Positions 35,608-48,004 of a stretch of DNA of 64,000 bases are shown in pieces (position 1 is the first letter of the stretch; each line of letters begins with the position of its first letter). The DNA is from Hedera helix (Eukaryota; Streptophyta; Magnoliopsida; Apiales; Araliaceae): assembly GCA_947179155.2 (NCBI GenBank), contig OX359267.1, forward strand, positions 41,997,792-42,061,791, given 5' to 3'. Both the position numbers and the translations under genes were made by a program. The notes beneath the pieces were generated by a model. The model saw only the letters and a program-made list of their open reading frames with translations, did no database searches and was not told where the DNA came from.

Positions 35608-38547
35608 TGTGACGCCCCCAAATCTGGATCCACACAGCCCAAACTTGAGTCGTCAAAAGACTACAACAAAATTATTACAACAAAGCACAACGTACAACAA
35701 TACAGTGTATAATAATACACAACTAAGTCTTCACTATTATTGCCACACTATTTTACAAAACGTGAAGACTATGATAACTATTCCTCGGACCCTCACTCCA
35801 TTCCCCGGCTAGACCCTGTTATGTTTTCATCTCCTGTTGAAAAACAATGGAACAAAAGAAAGGGTGAGCTCAAATAGCCCAGTAAGAAATATCATGACTA
35901 AGATAATGACGAATAAATTATCATTAGCCTTCAACAGTTGAGTTCTTGATAGAATACAATAGAATACAAGGTTTATATCAAAAACTGCAGTTAAATTCTT
36001 AAACAATGTTCAGATCAATAATAGCAGCGGAATGAGCAATCTATTAGAAGAATAATGCAGACTATAATGTCCACTCGCTTCTCTTTTTCGTAAAAACATC
36101 ATCAACTTTTATCATCTGAAATACCATTAGTCATGATAATATAAATTCACAGTTCCTGATCATAATCATGCACATCAACAGTTCATCTTTGCACTACGGG
36201 CCAAAGATATTCAATATAGCACCAACGGTCATGATTATACCAGATTCAGCCTTTGGTCATAATCATACCAAACAACAGTTCATCTTTGCACTACGGGCCA
36301 AAGAGAACATTCACCACGTGCCATAAAAGACACCGAACAGATGTATCGCCTTTAACCTATTATATCGCCTTTAACCTATCATCTGTTCAACAAATATATC
36401 ACATCTGTGCCCCCGGCCACAGATATTCACAACAGCTTGATTTTTGGATGATTAGAATGATATAAATGATGAACAGAAGAAATAGGATAACAATAAGTAT
36501 CGGAAGTTTACTTTGTACAGATTCAAATAATGTCCAAATTGTCAACATGATGTGGAGTGAAATTTAAAAATGATATTCAAGATCCACAGTTCAGAATAAC
36601 GGTTACAATTCAATAGAAAGGTTCACGTAAATAGGAAGGTTCAGTTGAAATAATGAAGTTCAACTATTATGGAACATATAATATTTTCAGGAATTATAGA
36701 AGCAATAGTTCCATAATAAATTTCGATTTAGGAGTATGAAAGAAAATAATATTCCTTACCGTAGCAGGTTTGATTAACAAAAGGTGAAGGAAATTAATAC
36801 AAAGGGTTATTCACCAACAGGCGGCAATCCGCTCCGTAAGGTTATTCCCACAATTTAATAGAATTTGAGTACAAAGAGTTATTCACCAAACAGGCGGCAA
36901 TCCGCTCCGTAAGGTTATTCCCACAATTTAATAGAATTTAAGTACAAAGAGTTATTCACCAAACAGGCGGCAATCCGCTCCGTAAGGTTATTCTCAGAGA
37001 TTAATAATGAATGAATACGAAAGGTTATTCACCAACAGGCGGCAATCCGCTCCGTAAGGTTATTCCCACAATTTAATACATGGAAATAAAATGCACGTCT
37101 TATGAGTAAGGAAGAAACAATATTATTATCGAGAATCAAATAATGATAATCCCTTACCATAGTACGTTTGAATAATGGAAGATGAAAAAGATGGTATCCC
37201 TTACCGTAACACGTGACTGGATATTGATTTAAATGAGGTTGATTAACTTGAACAGTACACGTATACTTATAGATCTTCACAAATACTCAAGATGACTTAA
37301 GCACACTTAGAGAGAACTTTCACAAGAAGTATTTAGAGAGAGAAAGAAAGAACAAGTAAGGAAGTTTATGAAAAATCCTTAAGTTAAGGCTTCTATTTAT
37401 AGCCAAAAATCTTATCATTCATTTAATCTAAACCATTCATTTAAAGATCATCTTTTAATCTACACTATCCATTTCAAATATTATATTATCTTTAATCTAC
37501 ACCATTCATTTCATATCACCTAATAATCACCTAACTTTATATTATAAACAAATCAATTTAATTATTCCACAATAATTCACACTTTAATCTACACCATTCA
37601 TTTCATATCACCTAATAATCACCTAACTTTATATTATAAACAAATCAATTCAATTATTCAACAATAATTCACACTTTAATCTACACCATTCATTTCATAT
37701 CACCTAATAATCACCTAACTTTATATTATAAACAAATAACTTTATCAATTCAATTATTATGACTAATTGTTATAAATACAGTATAGTTAGCTCTTAGATA
37801 TCAAGTCAATAAATTAATGAAATACAACTGTTTAAATAACATCATAATAGAGATAACAATAATGTAAAATAAAGCATACGTTACTGTGTAATGACAATTA
37901 TTGATTCAATAATGTGAATTACTGTGCATATGTTACTGTGACAATTATTAGGTTCAATAATTTTAAAAACAGTGCAACAACAATTATTGACTCAATGATA
38001 TAAAATACAGTGTAATGACAATTATTAAATCAATAATGCAAAATACTGTGTAACAACAATTATTGAATTGATAATATAAAATATTATGCAGTGACAATTA
38101 TCGATGAAATGATGCGTAACAGTTACGGTGTCAATTATCAGACCAAAAATATGAGACACTATGCAATACCGTGTGTTACTGTAGAGTACCGAGTGCTACA
38201 GAAAATACCAATAACTACCGTATGCTGCTATTCTTTTATCACCGGTATTTTAACAGTTCCGTTGACTATTTTTATTTAAAAAGGTTATTTCTGTCGTTTT
38301 CTATATCCGACAAATATTCCGTTGTGGGGTCCACCAATAATTTGTTATTTCGGCGCCGTCGGACCAAACGAATATTCCCCGACCAAACGAATATTCCCCG
38401 ACAAAGCGAATATTGTCCGACAAAATAAAATTTGCACATAACATCCTTAACTTTCAATTTTGTTAATTTAACCACTTACTGTTAAAAAAAATATATATAT
38501 ATGAAGAAAAATTAAATTTTGTATTTCATAAAATTCGGGGTCTTACA
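35608..38547 (-). repeat. LTR-C: 5' LTR of the inner element
   Basis: 2940 bp, about five differences from LTR-B, including a two-base TA expansion near its right end. TATA box (minus) at 37393-37401. Confidence 0.95.
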
Positions 38548-38552
38548 TAAAC
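38548..38552. repeat. Right target-site duplication of the inner retrotransposon
   Basis: TAAAC, identical to 29095-29099. The outer element's protease/RT sequence resumes at once. Confidence 0.92.
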
Positions 38553-39335
38553 TTTCAACTCTTGGTGTTCTATGGGAGCCATTTGGTATGGGACTTTAGA
38601 AATGGGCTTAGTACGAGGTTTAAGATCAATACAGAATTCAAATTCTCGGTTTGGAGGTAAGCCAGGAAGTTCATCAGGAAAAACGTCAGAAAACTCATTA
38701 ACAACGGAAATATCATTCAAGTTTGACGTATTTTTGTTCAAATCAGTGACATGAGCTAAAAAGGCTTGACATCCGTTTTTCAATAAACGAATGACTTTAT
38801 GGCTAGAAATAACAGTTATAGATTTCAATGGTTTAGTTGCTTGAATTTGCATGAAAGGTTGATTAGGAATATAAAAACTAATAATCTTATGAAAACAATC
38901 AATTTTAGCATGATGGGTAGTCAACCAATCAATTCCTAGAATCACATCAAATTCATGCATCTCCAAAGAAATAAGGTCAACAGGTACTGTGAGGTTGTTG
39001 ATTTGAACTAGACAAGATTTATAGACAGTAGATGTAATAGGTATTTCTCCCAATGAGGTTTCAACTGATAAGACAAGATTTAAGTTTTCAGAAGTCAAAT
39101 TTAAACGTTGAGCACATGCAGGTGAGATAAAAGAATGGGTAGAGCCAGTATCTAACAGAGCGTAGAATTCACGAGAATTTATGAATAGCTTACCGGTTAT
39201 CACCTCATTCGGTTTCTTGACTGTTATCGTCAAATCGAATCCCGAGTACTTCATTCGGATCTTCACGTATTTCAACCATGGGAATACCACTAAATAATTC
39301 TCTAACGAACTGTTTCTCGGATTCTTCAACTTCAT
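38553..39335 (-). pseudogene. Outer element: retropepsin-like protease and RT start
   Basis: The frame carries the intact active-site motif DTGSTHSFIS, HEFDVILGIDWL, and then the RT start (NEFSDVFPDELPGLPPNREFEF, PYQMAPIEHQELK). It continues artificially into the inner LTR because the inner element inserted here. Comparison with the uninterrupted inner copy shows that the RT deletion begins just after the QELK residues in both. This protease keeps its Asp-Thr-Gly, unlike the inner copy. Confidence 0.88.
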
Positions 39336-39825
39336 CAGTAGTAACGTACCAATGATTTCTGTAAGAATAGTATTTTCGATAGACTGCAGTTTCCACGATA
39401 ATGACTAACTTAACCTGAATTCCTTTAAATTGTAACGCCCAAAAGTATAGAAACATCATTTTTAAATAATCTTGAAACTCATAGCTGGAACACCATAAAT
39501 CCCAAAGACTAATATGAAAAGTCCATATATTCTGATCCTTTGTTATAGAGCATAACCAGGTGATATGACTCTCCCAATTAGTGAGTAAATTAAAGGCGAT
39601 AATTTCCGCAAGTTCATTACTTCCTTTAATTGCTTCTAATAATGGATCTGGAACGACTGTAACAGAACTTTCACCTTCATCCTTACTGGATAGAACACGC
39701 ATAATTTTTGTCTTAGGCAAATGATTCAACTCTGAGTTTGTAAGAAGATTATTCGTCGCCTCTTGTTTTGCAGCTACATTTGTTTCGGTCATTTCATAGT
39801 TAACCTCCTGATTTCCAGATGTCAT
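39205..39825 (-). CDS. Unrecognised 206-codon ORF in the gag position (outer copy)
   Basis: Same length, start context and overlap with the protease frame as the inner copy at 34784-35404. About 19 amino-acid differences are spread along it, with no stop or indel. No known domain is recognised. Confidence 0.6.
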   Translation of the reverse strand: MTSGNQEVNYEMTETNVAAKQEATNNLLTNSELNHLPKTKIMRVLSSKDEGESSVTVVPDPLLEAIKGSNELAEIIAFNLLTNWESHITWLCSITKDQNIWTFHISLWDLWCSSYEFQDYLKMMFLYFWALQFKGIQVKLVIIVETAVYRKYYSYRNHWYVTTDEVEESEKQFVRELFSGIPMVEIREDPNEVLGIRFDDNSQETE

Positions 39826-40011
39826 ACCTAACTGTTGTCACAAAATAATTGTTAGTTCAAACAAACAGACTCATCACTTCCTGTCCCTATATTCAAATCA
39901 ACTCATTAGATAATAAAATCTAATTTAGGTGGGACACACTAGTGACCGATTCTATTCGTCTCTCCCCTCCTAATTCTAACCCCAGATCTCCATTAAAAAC
40001 CATATCCCTAA

Positions 40012-40023
40012 GCTCTGATGCCA
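40012..40023 (-). other. Primer-binding site of the outer element
   Basis: TGGCATCAGAGC on the minus strand next to LTR-D, identical to the inner copy. Initiator-Met tRNA type. Confidence 0.85.
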
Positions 40024-40025
40024 AC

Positions 40026-43000
40026 TGTGACGCCCCCAAATCTAGGCCCACACAGCCCAAACTTGAGTCGTCAAAAGACTACAACAAAATTATTACAACA
40101 AAGCACAACGTACAACAATACAGTGTATAATAATACACAACTAAGTCTTCACTATTATTGCCACACTATTTTACAACACGTGAAGACTAGGATAACTATT
40201 CTTCGGACTCTCACTCCATCCCCCGGCTAGACCCCGTTACGTTTTCATCTCCTGTTGAAAAACAATGGAACAAAAGAAAGGTGAGCACAAATAGCCCAGT
40301 AAGAAATATCATGACTAAGATAATGACGAATAAATTATCATTAGCCTTCAACAGTTGAGTTCTTGATAGAATACAATAGACTACAAGGTTTATATCAAAA
40401 AACTGTAGTTAAATTCTTAAACAACGTTCAGATCAATAATAGCAGCGGAATGAGCAATCTATTAGAAGAATAATGCAGACTATAATGTCCACTCGCTTCT
40501 CTTTTTAGTAAAAATATCATCAACTTTTATTATCTGAAATACCATTAGTCAAAATAATACAACTTCACAGTTCCTGGTCATAATTATGCAGATCAACAGT
40601 TCATCTTTGCACTACGGGCCAAAGACATTCAATATAACACCAACGGTCATGATTATACCAGATTCAGCCTTTGGTCATAATCATACCAATCAACAGTTCA
40701 TCTTTGCACTACGGGCCAAAGAGAACATTAACCACGTGCCATAAAAGACACCGAACAGATGTATCGCCTTTAACCTAGTATATCGCCTTTAACCTATCAT
40801 CTGTTCAACAATTATATCACATCTGTGCCCCCGGCCACAGATATTCACAACAGCTTGATTCTTGATGATTAATACAAATAACAGTGATACAAATGATGAA
40901 CAGAAGAACAGGATAAACAATAAGTATCAGAAGTTTACTTTGTGCAGATTCAAATAATGTCCAAATTGTCAACATGATGTGGAGTGAAATTTAAAAATGA
41001 TATTCAAGATCCACAGTTCAGAATAACGGTTACAGTTCAATAGAAAGGTTCACGTAAATAGGAAGGTTCAGTTGAAATAATGAAGTTCAACTATTATGGA
41101 ACATATAATATTTTCAGGAATTATAAAAGCAATAGTTCCATAATAAGTTTCGATTTAGGAGTATGAAAGAAAATAATATCCCTTACCGTAGCAGGTTTGA
41201 TTAACAAAAGGTGAAGGGAATTAATATCCCTTACCATAGTAAGTTTGAATAATGGAAGATGAAAAAGATGGTATCCCTTATGAGTATAAAGGAAAATGAT
41301 ATCACTTACGAATATGGAATAAAAGTGTCAAGTGATAATTCGTGTAGACAAATTATTTCCACACGAGACAAATAAAAAGGGTTATTCACCAACAGGCGGT
41401 AATCCGCGCCGTAAGGTTATTCCCATCAATTTGTATACGAAGAGTTATTCACCAAACAGGCGATAATCCGCGCCGTAAGGTTATTCCCATCAATTTGAAT
41501 ACGAAGAGTTATTCACCAAACAGGCGATAATCCGCGCCGTAAGGTTATTCCCATCAATTTGAATACGAAGAGTTATTCACCAGACAGGCGATAATCCGCA
41601 CCGTAAGGTTATTCTCATCAATTTGAATACGAAGAGTTATTCACCAAACAGGCGATAATCCGCACCGTAAGGTTATTCTCAAAGATTAATAAGGAATGAA
41701 TACAAAAGGTTATTCACCAATAGGCGGTAAACCGCGCCGTAAGGTTATTCCCACAATTTAATACATGGAAGTAAATGGCACAAGAAAGAAACAATATTAT
41801 TTTCGAGAATCAAAGAATGATAATCCCTTCAAGTAAGAAAGAAAATAATATCCATTTATGATGATGAAAAGAATGATACCCCTTACCTTAACACGTGACT
41901 GGATATTGATTTAAATGAGATTGATCAACCTATATATTTTTAATATAATTAGTAATTACCACATATAAATTTCAAAGTGTATGATAACTCGTATATTATG
42001 AACTATCAAAATTATATATATTTAACATAATTTTTGTAGTATAATATAACAACTTTAAAATAGTTTTTAAAATAATATTCCAAAATAAATCTTCCAAAGA
42101 AAGCTTTTAAAAATGAATCTTCTCAAAGAAGAGTCTTCTAAAGGAAGATTTGTGAATACCGTGAAAAATAGGAATTTATGAAATTACTACTCTTTAATAA
42201 AACACTTACTTGAAAAATTCCTGCACTCCTTTTGGCTTTCAAACTCTCAAAATAACCTTACTATTCTCAGAGAAAACTCATAAAATTCTTATAGAAAAAT
42301 TTTATGTTTTAGGTGTGATTTTTCTATTCAGCTGAGCAAGCTATTTATAGGAGAAAATAAGTTACTATGCGTGGTAGGTGGGCTGAAAAATATTCAGCAG
42401 AGGCTGCTGCGCAGCCTCCACCAACCCACTTCAGCAAATTCACATTTCTCACATTTCATGTGGGCCCCACAATGGGTCCCACATGTTTCTTACTATTCAC
42501 GTACTATTCACGTCACTATTTCAAATAGTAAAATTAATTATTTTTTATTTATTTATTTATTTATTCTTCCTGTGAGTCCAACATATAAAATAATGTTACC
42601 ACAATAATGTAAGAAACACGTTACATATTTTTATTAATTTAATAATATAAATTATAGTGTATTTGCTACTGTGACAATTATTAGATTCAATAATTTTAAA
42701 CTACAGTGCACCAACAATTATTGACTCGATGATATGAAATACAGTGTAATGATAATTATTGAATCAATAATGCAAAATACTGTGTAGCAACAATAATTGA
42801 ATTGATAATATAAAATATTATGCGGTGACAATTATTGATGAAATGATGCGTAACAGTTACGGTGTCAATAATATGAGACACTGTGCAATACCGTGTGCTA
42901 CTGTAGAGTACCGCGTGCTACAGTAAAATACCATAAATTACCGTATGCTACTATTCTTTTATCACTGGTATTTTAACAGTTAACACCGTTGACTATTTTT

Positions 43001-43272
43001 ATTTAAAAAGGTTACTTCTGTCGTTTTCTATATCCGACAAATATTCCGTTGTGGGGTCCACAAATAATTTGTTATTTCGGCGCCGTCGTACGGCCCGAAT
43101 ATTCCCCGACAAAACGAATATTCCCCGACAAAACGAATATTGTCCGTCAAAATAAAATTTGCACATAACATCCTTAACTTTCAATTTCGTCAATTTAACC
43201 ACTTACTGTTTCATGAAAAATATATATGCAGAAAAATTAAATTTTATATTTCATAAAATTCGGGTTCTTACA
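40026..43272 (-). repeat. LTR-D: 5' LTR of the outer element
   Basis: 3247 bp and nearly identical to LTR-A; the visible differences are one base in the last tandem unit, a one-base gap plus one change near 42500, and one change near 42609. TATA box (minus) at 42341-42349, with a CAATTATTG motif at 42715-42723 among others. Confidence 0.95.
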
Positions 43273-43277
43273 TAAAA
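43273..43277. repeat. Right target-site duplication of the outer retrotransposon
   Basis: TAAAA, identical to 23762-23766. Confidence 0.9.
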
Positions 43278-43722
43278 TGACTTAGAGGATCAAATTTATT
43301 AGGTTGATCCACTTCTGAAATGCTAGACTATGATCAGAGGATCAAGTTTGTTAGGTTGATCCAAAAAATTAAGATAAACTTTGTATTGTCCTTAAAAAAA
43401 TGATAAAATGTAAAAGGACACCAATAATCAAAATTGTTAGGTTAAATTCAGATACAAAGTGATATTAAAAATGTAATAGAAATGATTAAGATCGTATTAC
43501 AAGAACTGAATCGTATTGAAGAATTCAGTATGTCCAAGATCGTATTAAAAGATCAAATCATACAAAAGAAACTGAATCATACAATAATGCCAGATCATAT
43601 AGTAATAACTGATCGTATTTTAAAAACTCATTAAATTTTTTGAAATTATTATCGTCTTTACTCAGACATGCGGAGTCGTATATTTACAGTGAATCATTTT
43701 CTTTTATAATATGATTTATCAG
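43278..43722. other. Spacer between the retrotransposon and the ecdysoneless fragment
   Basis: AT-rich, no gene. It holds two direct ~27-bp repeats containing AGAGGATCAA and TTAGGTTGATCCA (about 43287-43311 and 43335-43361). No N-terminal ecdysoneless exon could be found here. Confidence 0.5.
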
Positions 43723-46700
43723 TTGAGGAGAAGGGATGGGGCGGAGGGGGAAGGGCGTACGTGGGATGCATTTAGGGAGAGTTTGGAAAAGAGTGGTTAT
43801 TTCAGAGGGTTGCTTCCTGGGTCAAAGGAGTACCGGGGATTGATGGAGAACGCGCAAGAGTATTACAGGAAAAGTTCTTTGCATTCTAAAGCAAGGTATG
43901 CTATATCGGTTTTATTTGTTGTTTATAGTTTTCGCAACTTGTTTTAGTTCAGAATTGAAGTACTCCATTAGTATATTTGATGACCAATTACCATCAGACA
44001 TTTGAAAAGCATCAAAAGTTTGAGTTAGGTTCTATTAGTCTGGAATATGTGCGAATCTATTGTAAAATAGTTTTATATAAAGAATGAGATCGATCCCATA
44101 ACGATTATTGAGTAATTAATTAAATATAAATTATATTCAATTTTAATTGGTTAACAAAAAATAATTTTTGAAATAATTAAAACTAAAACTAATTAAATAA
44201 CTAACTTTAGTAAATGAAAGAAAGTTATGAGGTTCGGAATCCACAATATTAATTAATTAAATCTAAATTATATTCAATTCTAATCTAATTAACAAAAAGT
44301 AATTTTTGAAATAATTAAAACTAAAACTAAATTAATAAAACTAATTAAATAACTAACTTTAGTAAATGGAAGAAAATTCTGAGGTTCGGAATCCACAATA
44401 TTAATTATGTATATTTTACTATTCATTGTCAATTTGGAGTAACAATTTGAAAATCAATTAATGCTTTCTCAAAATTATTCATTTAAGTTCTTAAAAATAT
44501 TTCTTTTTGTAAATTCTTATTTTCAAGGTTTAAATATATAAGACCAAAGCATTATATGTATCCATTATTTTGAAAAACAAATAATCTTAGATCTTAATTA
44601 AACTTTAAATCACAACCCGGGTTAAATTAAATTAATTGAAACTATTAAAAGTACATGACATTATGAATAAAAAATTTTAATTTAAATCAATCAAACAAAT
44701 AAAAATTATAAACATTAAAATCAATTTGGGAATTAATAATAAATTTCAAACCATACACAATTAATACCGTTTCATCCTACACTTAGCCACACATGGTTTT
44801 ATCGAGTACAAAGATTAAGAAATAATCCACGATCATTATTTACTGCTTTTAGAAAGGTTGGACTGCTACGATGCTGCTGCCTCATGCTTGGATTTGGCGT
44901 GCCGCTATGCAGCTGATTTGTGATGGTGCTCAGCGGCTACTGTGTTGCAGCCTTTTTTTTTTTTTCCTTGTGTGATGTTACCTTCCCAATCTCTATATCT
45001 CCTTTTTATAATTAGCAGTTATAATTTTCTTTTATTCTCCAAACTCTTTTCTTTTTTATCTCTTTGACTTTTCCATTAATCTGAAACTCTTTTTTATTCT
45101 TATCTTTTCCGTAGTTGCAACTCTCCAAATTTGTGCATTCACTTGGGTTTACTAGAATCATTTTCACTTGGGCCTCTTTTTTATTCCTTCGCATAAGCTG
45201 AACTTAATTGGATCCAAAATATTGGTCTTTTTAATCTTTAAACAAATCAACCTGTTTACCAAAAATAAATACAATTAAAATAAAATAAACATAAAATTAA
45301 CTAATAAATATATTTTTGGAGGAAATAATTGTATATATAATATGCTCATCAATGTGCATTTAATTAATTCTATTGCGCACGTAACAATTGAAAACACAAG
45401 TTATTGCTGATAGTTGCAGCGCAGTCAGCTCAACTGTGAACTTTGTATAAATTGTTTTTGATGTCACCTTATAGATTAGTATGGGGCGTGGTTGTAGACT
45501 AATATAGCTCTGATATTATTGAATTTTTAGATGTGTTCGAGACTATCAAATGCACCAAGAATATTAAGTAGTTCCCATACTATTCTTTTCCTGAACTCCT
45601 CTTCGCTCTCCCCCTTCCCTTTTACTGGTGAAACAGCTGAACGTCATGGCATACTTCTGCTTTCTTATTTTCTGCACTCCTTGTTAATTCCGTTTCTATA
45701 ACTAATTAACTCGTGATATAAATGCTTTAACTATTGTTATTAGGAGTTTTCCATTTTGATGGCGTTATTGCCTGTGATTTCTTCATAGATACTTCTATTA
45801 ATGCTGAGATGCTATTGTTGTTACAGTGATATTATGAGTGCTCCAGTAAAGCGCATAGATGAAATTCTTGCTCTTCCCTGTTTAGCTGATAACTTTAAGG
45901 GTCGGGAGCTTCCCCCTTCGGAGGATGATTACTGGCTCTACAATGGGGAGGATGAGTTAAATGCTGCTCTTCTGGAGAGGGAGAAGGAGATGGAACTTTA
46001 TAACTTGAAAGATAAAAATAAACAGAAATCAAAAGAGCAACAGGATGCTGGTCTCTCATCTGGTGAAGATTTTGGTCTTAGGGAGATAACAAAATCTATG
46101 CAAGCATTTGTCAAAAAAATGTCTAGTTATGAGGGAGCAGAGGTTCCAGAGAAGAACAGGTTAGTTTACATTTATCCACAAGTTCATCATTTTTTCATTA
46201 AGAAAGCGGCAATCAGTATCCCTCAACTTTGTATTGTTTGACATCTAGCAAAAACAGTTCTTTAAGAAGTATTAGTTTTGTTACAAAAACTGATGGGTCT
46301 TAGCAGTATAACTGTACAGGTACCAGACCACCACCTCAAGTGTGAAGTCTTCGGTTAATGTAGTTTTAGTTTCCATAGAAGTGACAACTTTCATTGGTAT
46401 GATAGGTGGAGCAGTTTTCAAAGACTGTACTTGTCTTTATTCTAATAAGATTATTGTCGTACATGCAAATATTAATACGTGATGCATTTTGTTGCTTTCT
46501 ACTTGCAGAAACCTAAAAGATGTGCATTTTGATGCGGAGCGTTTCATGAAAGACAGAGAGTCGTTAATGATTCTTCCTGGTTCTGAAGGTGCTGGTAGCG
46601 ATGTTGATATTAAAGAAGGTTCCTCCTCAGACATGGATTTTGGTAAGAAGTAGGATTTTTTCCGTTACTTTTTGCGGCATGATTTCTAAATAACTTGATG

Positions 46701-48004
46701 CCTAAAGCTTTGTCTCAGTACATTTCTCTTTTGATGATGATTTCTTTCTCCTGATATTTTACCCTATCTTTAAAAACAGAATAGACCAAGTTATTCAATG
46801 TTTGGGCACTTCTCAAAAAATAAAAATAAACTACATGTACGTTTCAGCAGGACGACTCTAGTTCTTCCCCCCAATTTAGAAATACTGATATTTAAGTGCG
46901 TGACACAGGTCAACAAATTTAGATAAAATATGTAGATCAAGATTTCCTTCATCTTCTTGCTTGCTGTTATCATAGGCTGGCTGTACTTGCTGATAAATTG
47001 TGTGCGTCTTAACTTAGATTAATACCATCGAAAAAAACAGAGGTTGTTTAGCACTGAAAAATAAATTACATAGGTACCACTTACCAGTATTATCCAGCCT
47101 TCTCTTTAAAGGAAGCTAAGTTCTGTGGAAAAGCTCCAAGTCTGATGATGAATTTCATTTGGGATCTGTGGTCTCATACACTGAAGCTATCCCTATAAAA
47201 ATTAAAAATTTGCATTCGCATTACATCAATATAATTGCATGTGAGTCACTGCTCTTATCACTCACTACTCTTATCTTTAAAGTATTGAAATCAAAGGATA
47301 ACGGTTTAAGATAATGTACATGTGCAGATGACTCTGACTATGAGAGTGATGGTATGGAGCCTTCTGCTGATAATGAAGTAGGGGATTCTTTCATGGGTTC
47401 CTATTCTGATGCTCTGAGTGAAGAACTAAAGACCACCACGCTCAACAAAAGCTTTGTCCGTGCAAATGAACAGGCTGTCAAGAAAGATGAGGACCATGAG
47501 GTTAGTTATACAAAACCAATAAATTTGTTGTCTTCAACTTTTATCCTTCTCTCCCGTCTAAAGTATTTCAATTCTATTCAGCTTGCCCAGAATTTGTGTT
47601 GGCTACTTTTCTTATGCCAACTTATTTCGTCGCCTGAAAGAGAAAATGGATGGCGCAATCCTTACTTATCATAAGGCTGGCGTCTTAGTGAATAAATATA
47701 GTGTGTTTTTATTCTAGGCTGCCTCGTCATATTGTAGACATTTCTGTGTCATTTCAGCATTTAACTTTTTCTATTTCGCCCTTGGTTCTAATACCTGTGA
47801 TGTTTTGCATAAACTATACTGCAGGGAACATCAAATGCTGCAGCAGGAGACTTGGATGCGGGGTTTACTCCAATAGATGTGGATGTGAACCTTGTGAAAA
47901 GCTTTCTTGATTCCTTTTCTTGTCAAGGAGGACTCCCTGATCCCGCTACCAATTTACCTGGCCTTATGGGTCTCCAGCTCCCACAAGATGCCAAGGAAAA
48001 ATGA
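43723..48004 (+). pseudogene. ECD: C-terminal half of an ecdysoneless (SGT1-domain) homologue, 5'-truncated
   Basis: Five exons join in frame to 330 codons plus stop: 43723-43895, 45827-46159, 46509-46642, 47328-47500 and 47825-48004. They encode the C-terminal part of the plant ecdysoneless homologue: AFRESLEKSGYFRGLLPGSKEY, SAPVKRIDEILALPC, the acidic SSDMDF/DDSDYESD stretch, SYSDALSEELKTTTLNKSF, and DVDVNLVKSFLDSFS..GLMGLQLP. Splice sites and frame are all intact. The N-terminal ~300 residues are missing: the first exon lies only 446 bp from the retrotransposon, and no matching exons occur beyond its far side. This is most likely a truncated duplicate. A gene with a giant intron outside the window is less likely but not excluded. 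Family members act in transcription and splicing-linked processes. Confidence 0.8.
44114..44404. repeat. Tandem duplication of ~145 bp in the first ECD-fragment intron
   Basis: Two diverged copies share TATATTCAA, TAATTTTTGAAATAATTAAA, AACTAACTTTAGTAAATG and GAGGTTCGGAATCCACAATA. The second copy has extra short insertions. The surrounding 1.9-kb intron has no coding capacity I can recognise. Confidence 0.8.

Larger units (their letters stand above)
29100..38547 (-). mobile_element. Inner Ty3/gypsy retrotransposon of the same family, inserted into the outer one
   Basis: LTR-B (29100-32037) and LTR-C (35608-38547) flank a 3570-bp internal region, with TAAAC on both sides. The order on the minus strand matches the outer element: PBS, 206-codon ORF, protease, truncated pol, polypurine tract. 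The LTRs differ by about five positions over 2.94 kb, so the insertion is very recent. Compared with the outer element, the LTRs are ~300 bp shorter and diverge in the leader, so two subfamilies are present. It shares the RT deletion and the integrase stop with the outer copy and so was probably moved by enzymes from elsewhere. Confidence 0.94.
23767..43272 (-). mobile_element. Outer Ty3/gypsy (Tekay/Del-like chromovirus) retrotransposon, defective, interrupted by a second copy
   Basis: LTRs at 23767-27014 and 40026-43272 bound the element, with TAAAA on both sides. Its own internal region is 27015-29099 plus 38553-40025; positions 29100-38552 are the inner insertion and its duplicated target. 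Read on the minus strand: 5' LTR, initiator-Met tRNA binding site, unknown 206-codon ORF, protease, remains of pol (start of RT, RNase H, integrase, chromodomain-like tail), polypurine tract, 3' LTR. The LTRs start TG and end CA. There is no recognisable gag and most of RT is missing, so it cannot encode its own mobility. I saw about four differences between its 3.25-kb LTRs, which implies a recent insertion. The chromodomain-like end (VKVLWRNQ..EEMTWELE) places it with chromoviruses. Confidence 0.93.

Noticed and set aside
29101..40230. Recurring small plus-strand ORFs (MTPPNLGPHSPNLSRQ..., MVIIIPNNSSS...) at each LTR
   Set aside because: They are antisense frames in the LTR ends, repeated only because the LTRs repeat.
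43723..48004. Ecdysoneless gene as an intact gene split by the retrotransposon block
   Set aside because: The DNA left of the retrotransposon (21.5-23.76 kb) shows no N-terminal ecdysoneless exons, so the insertion does not simply interrupt the gene within this window.
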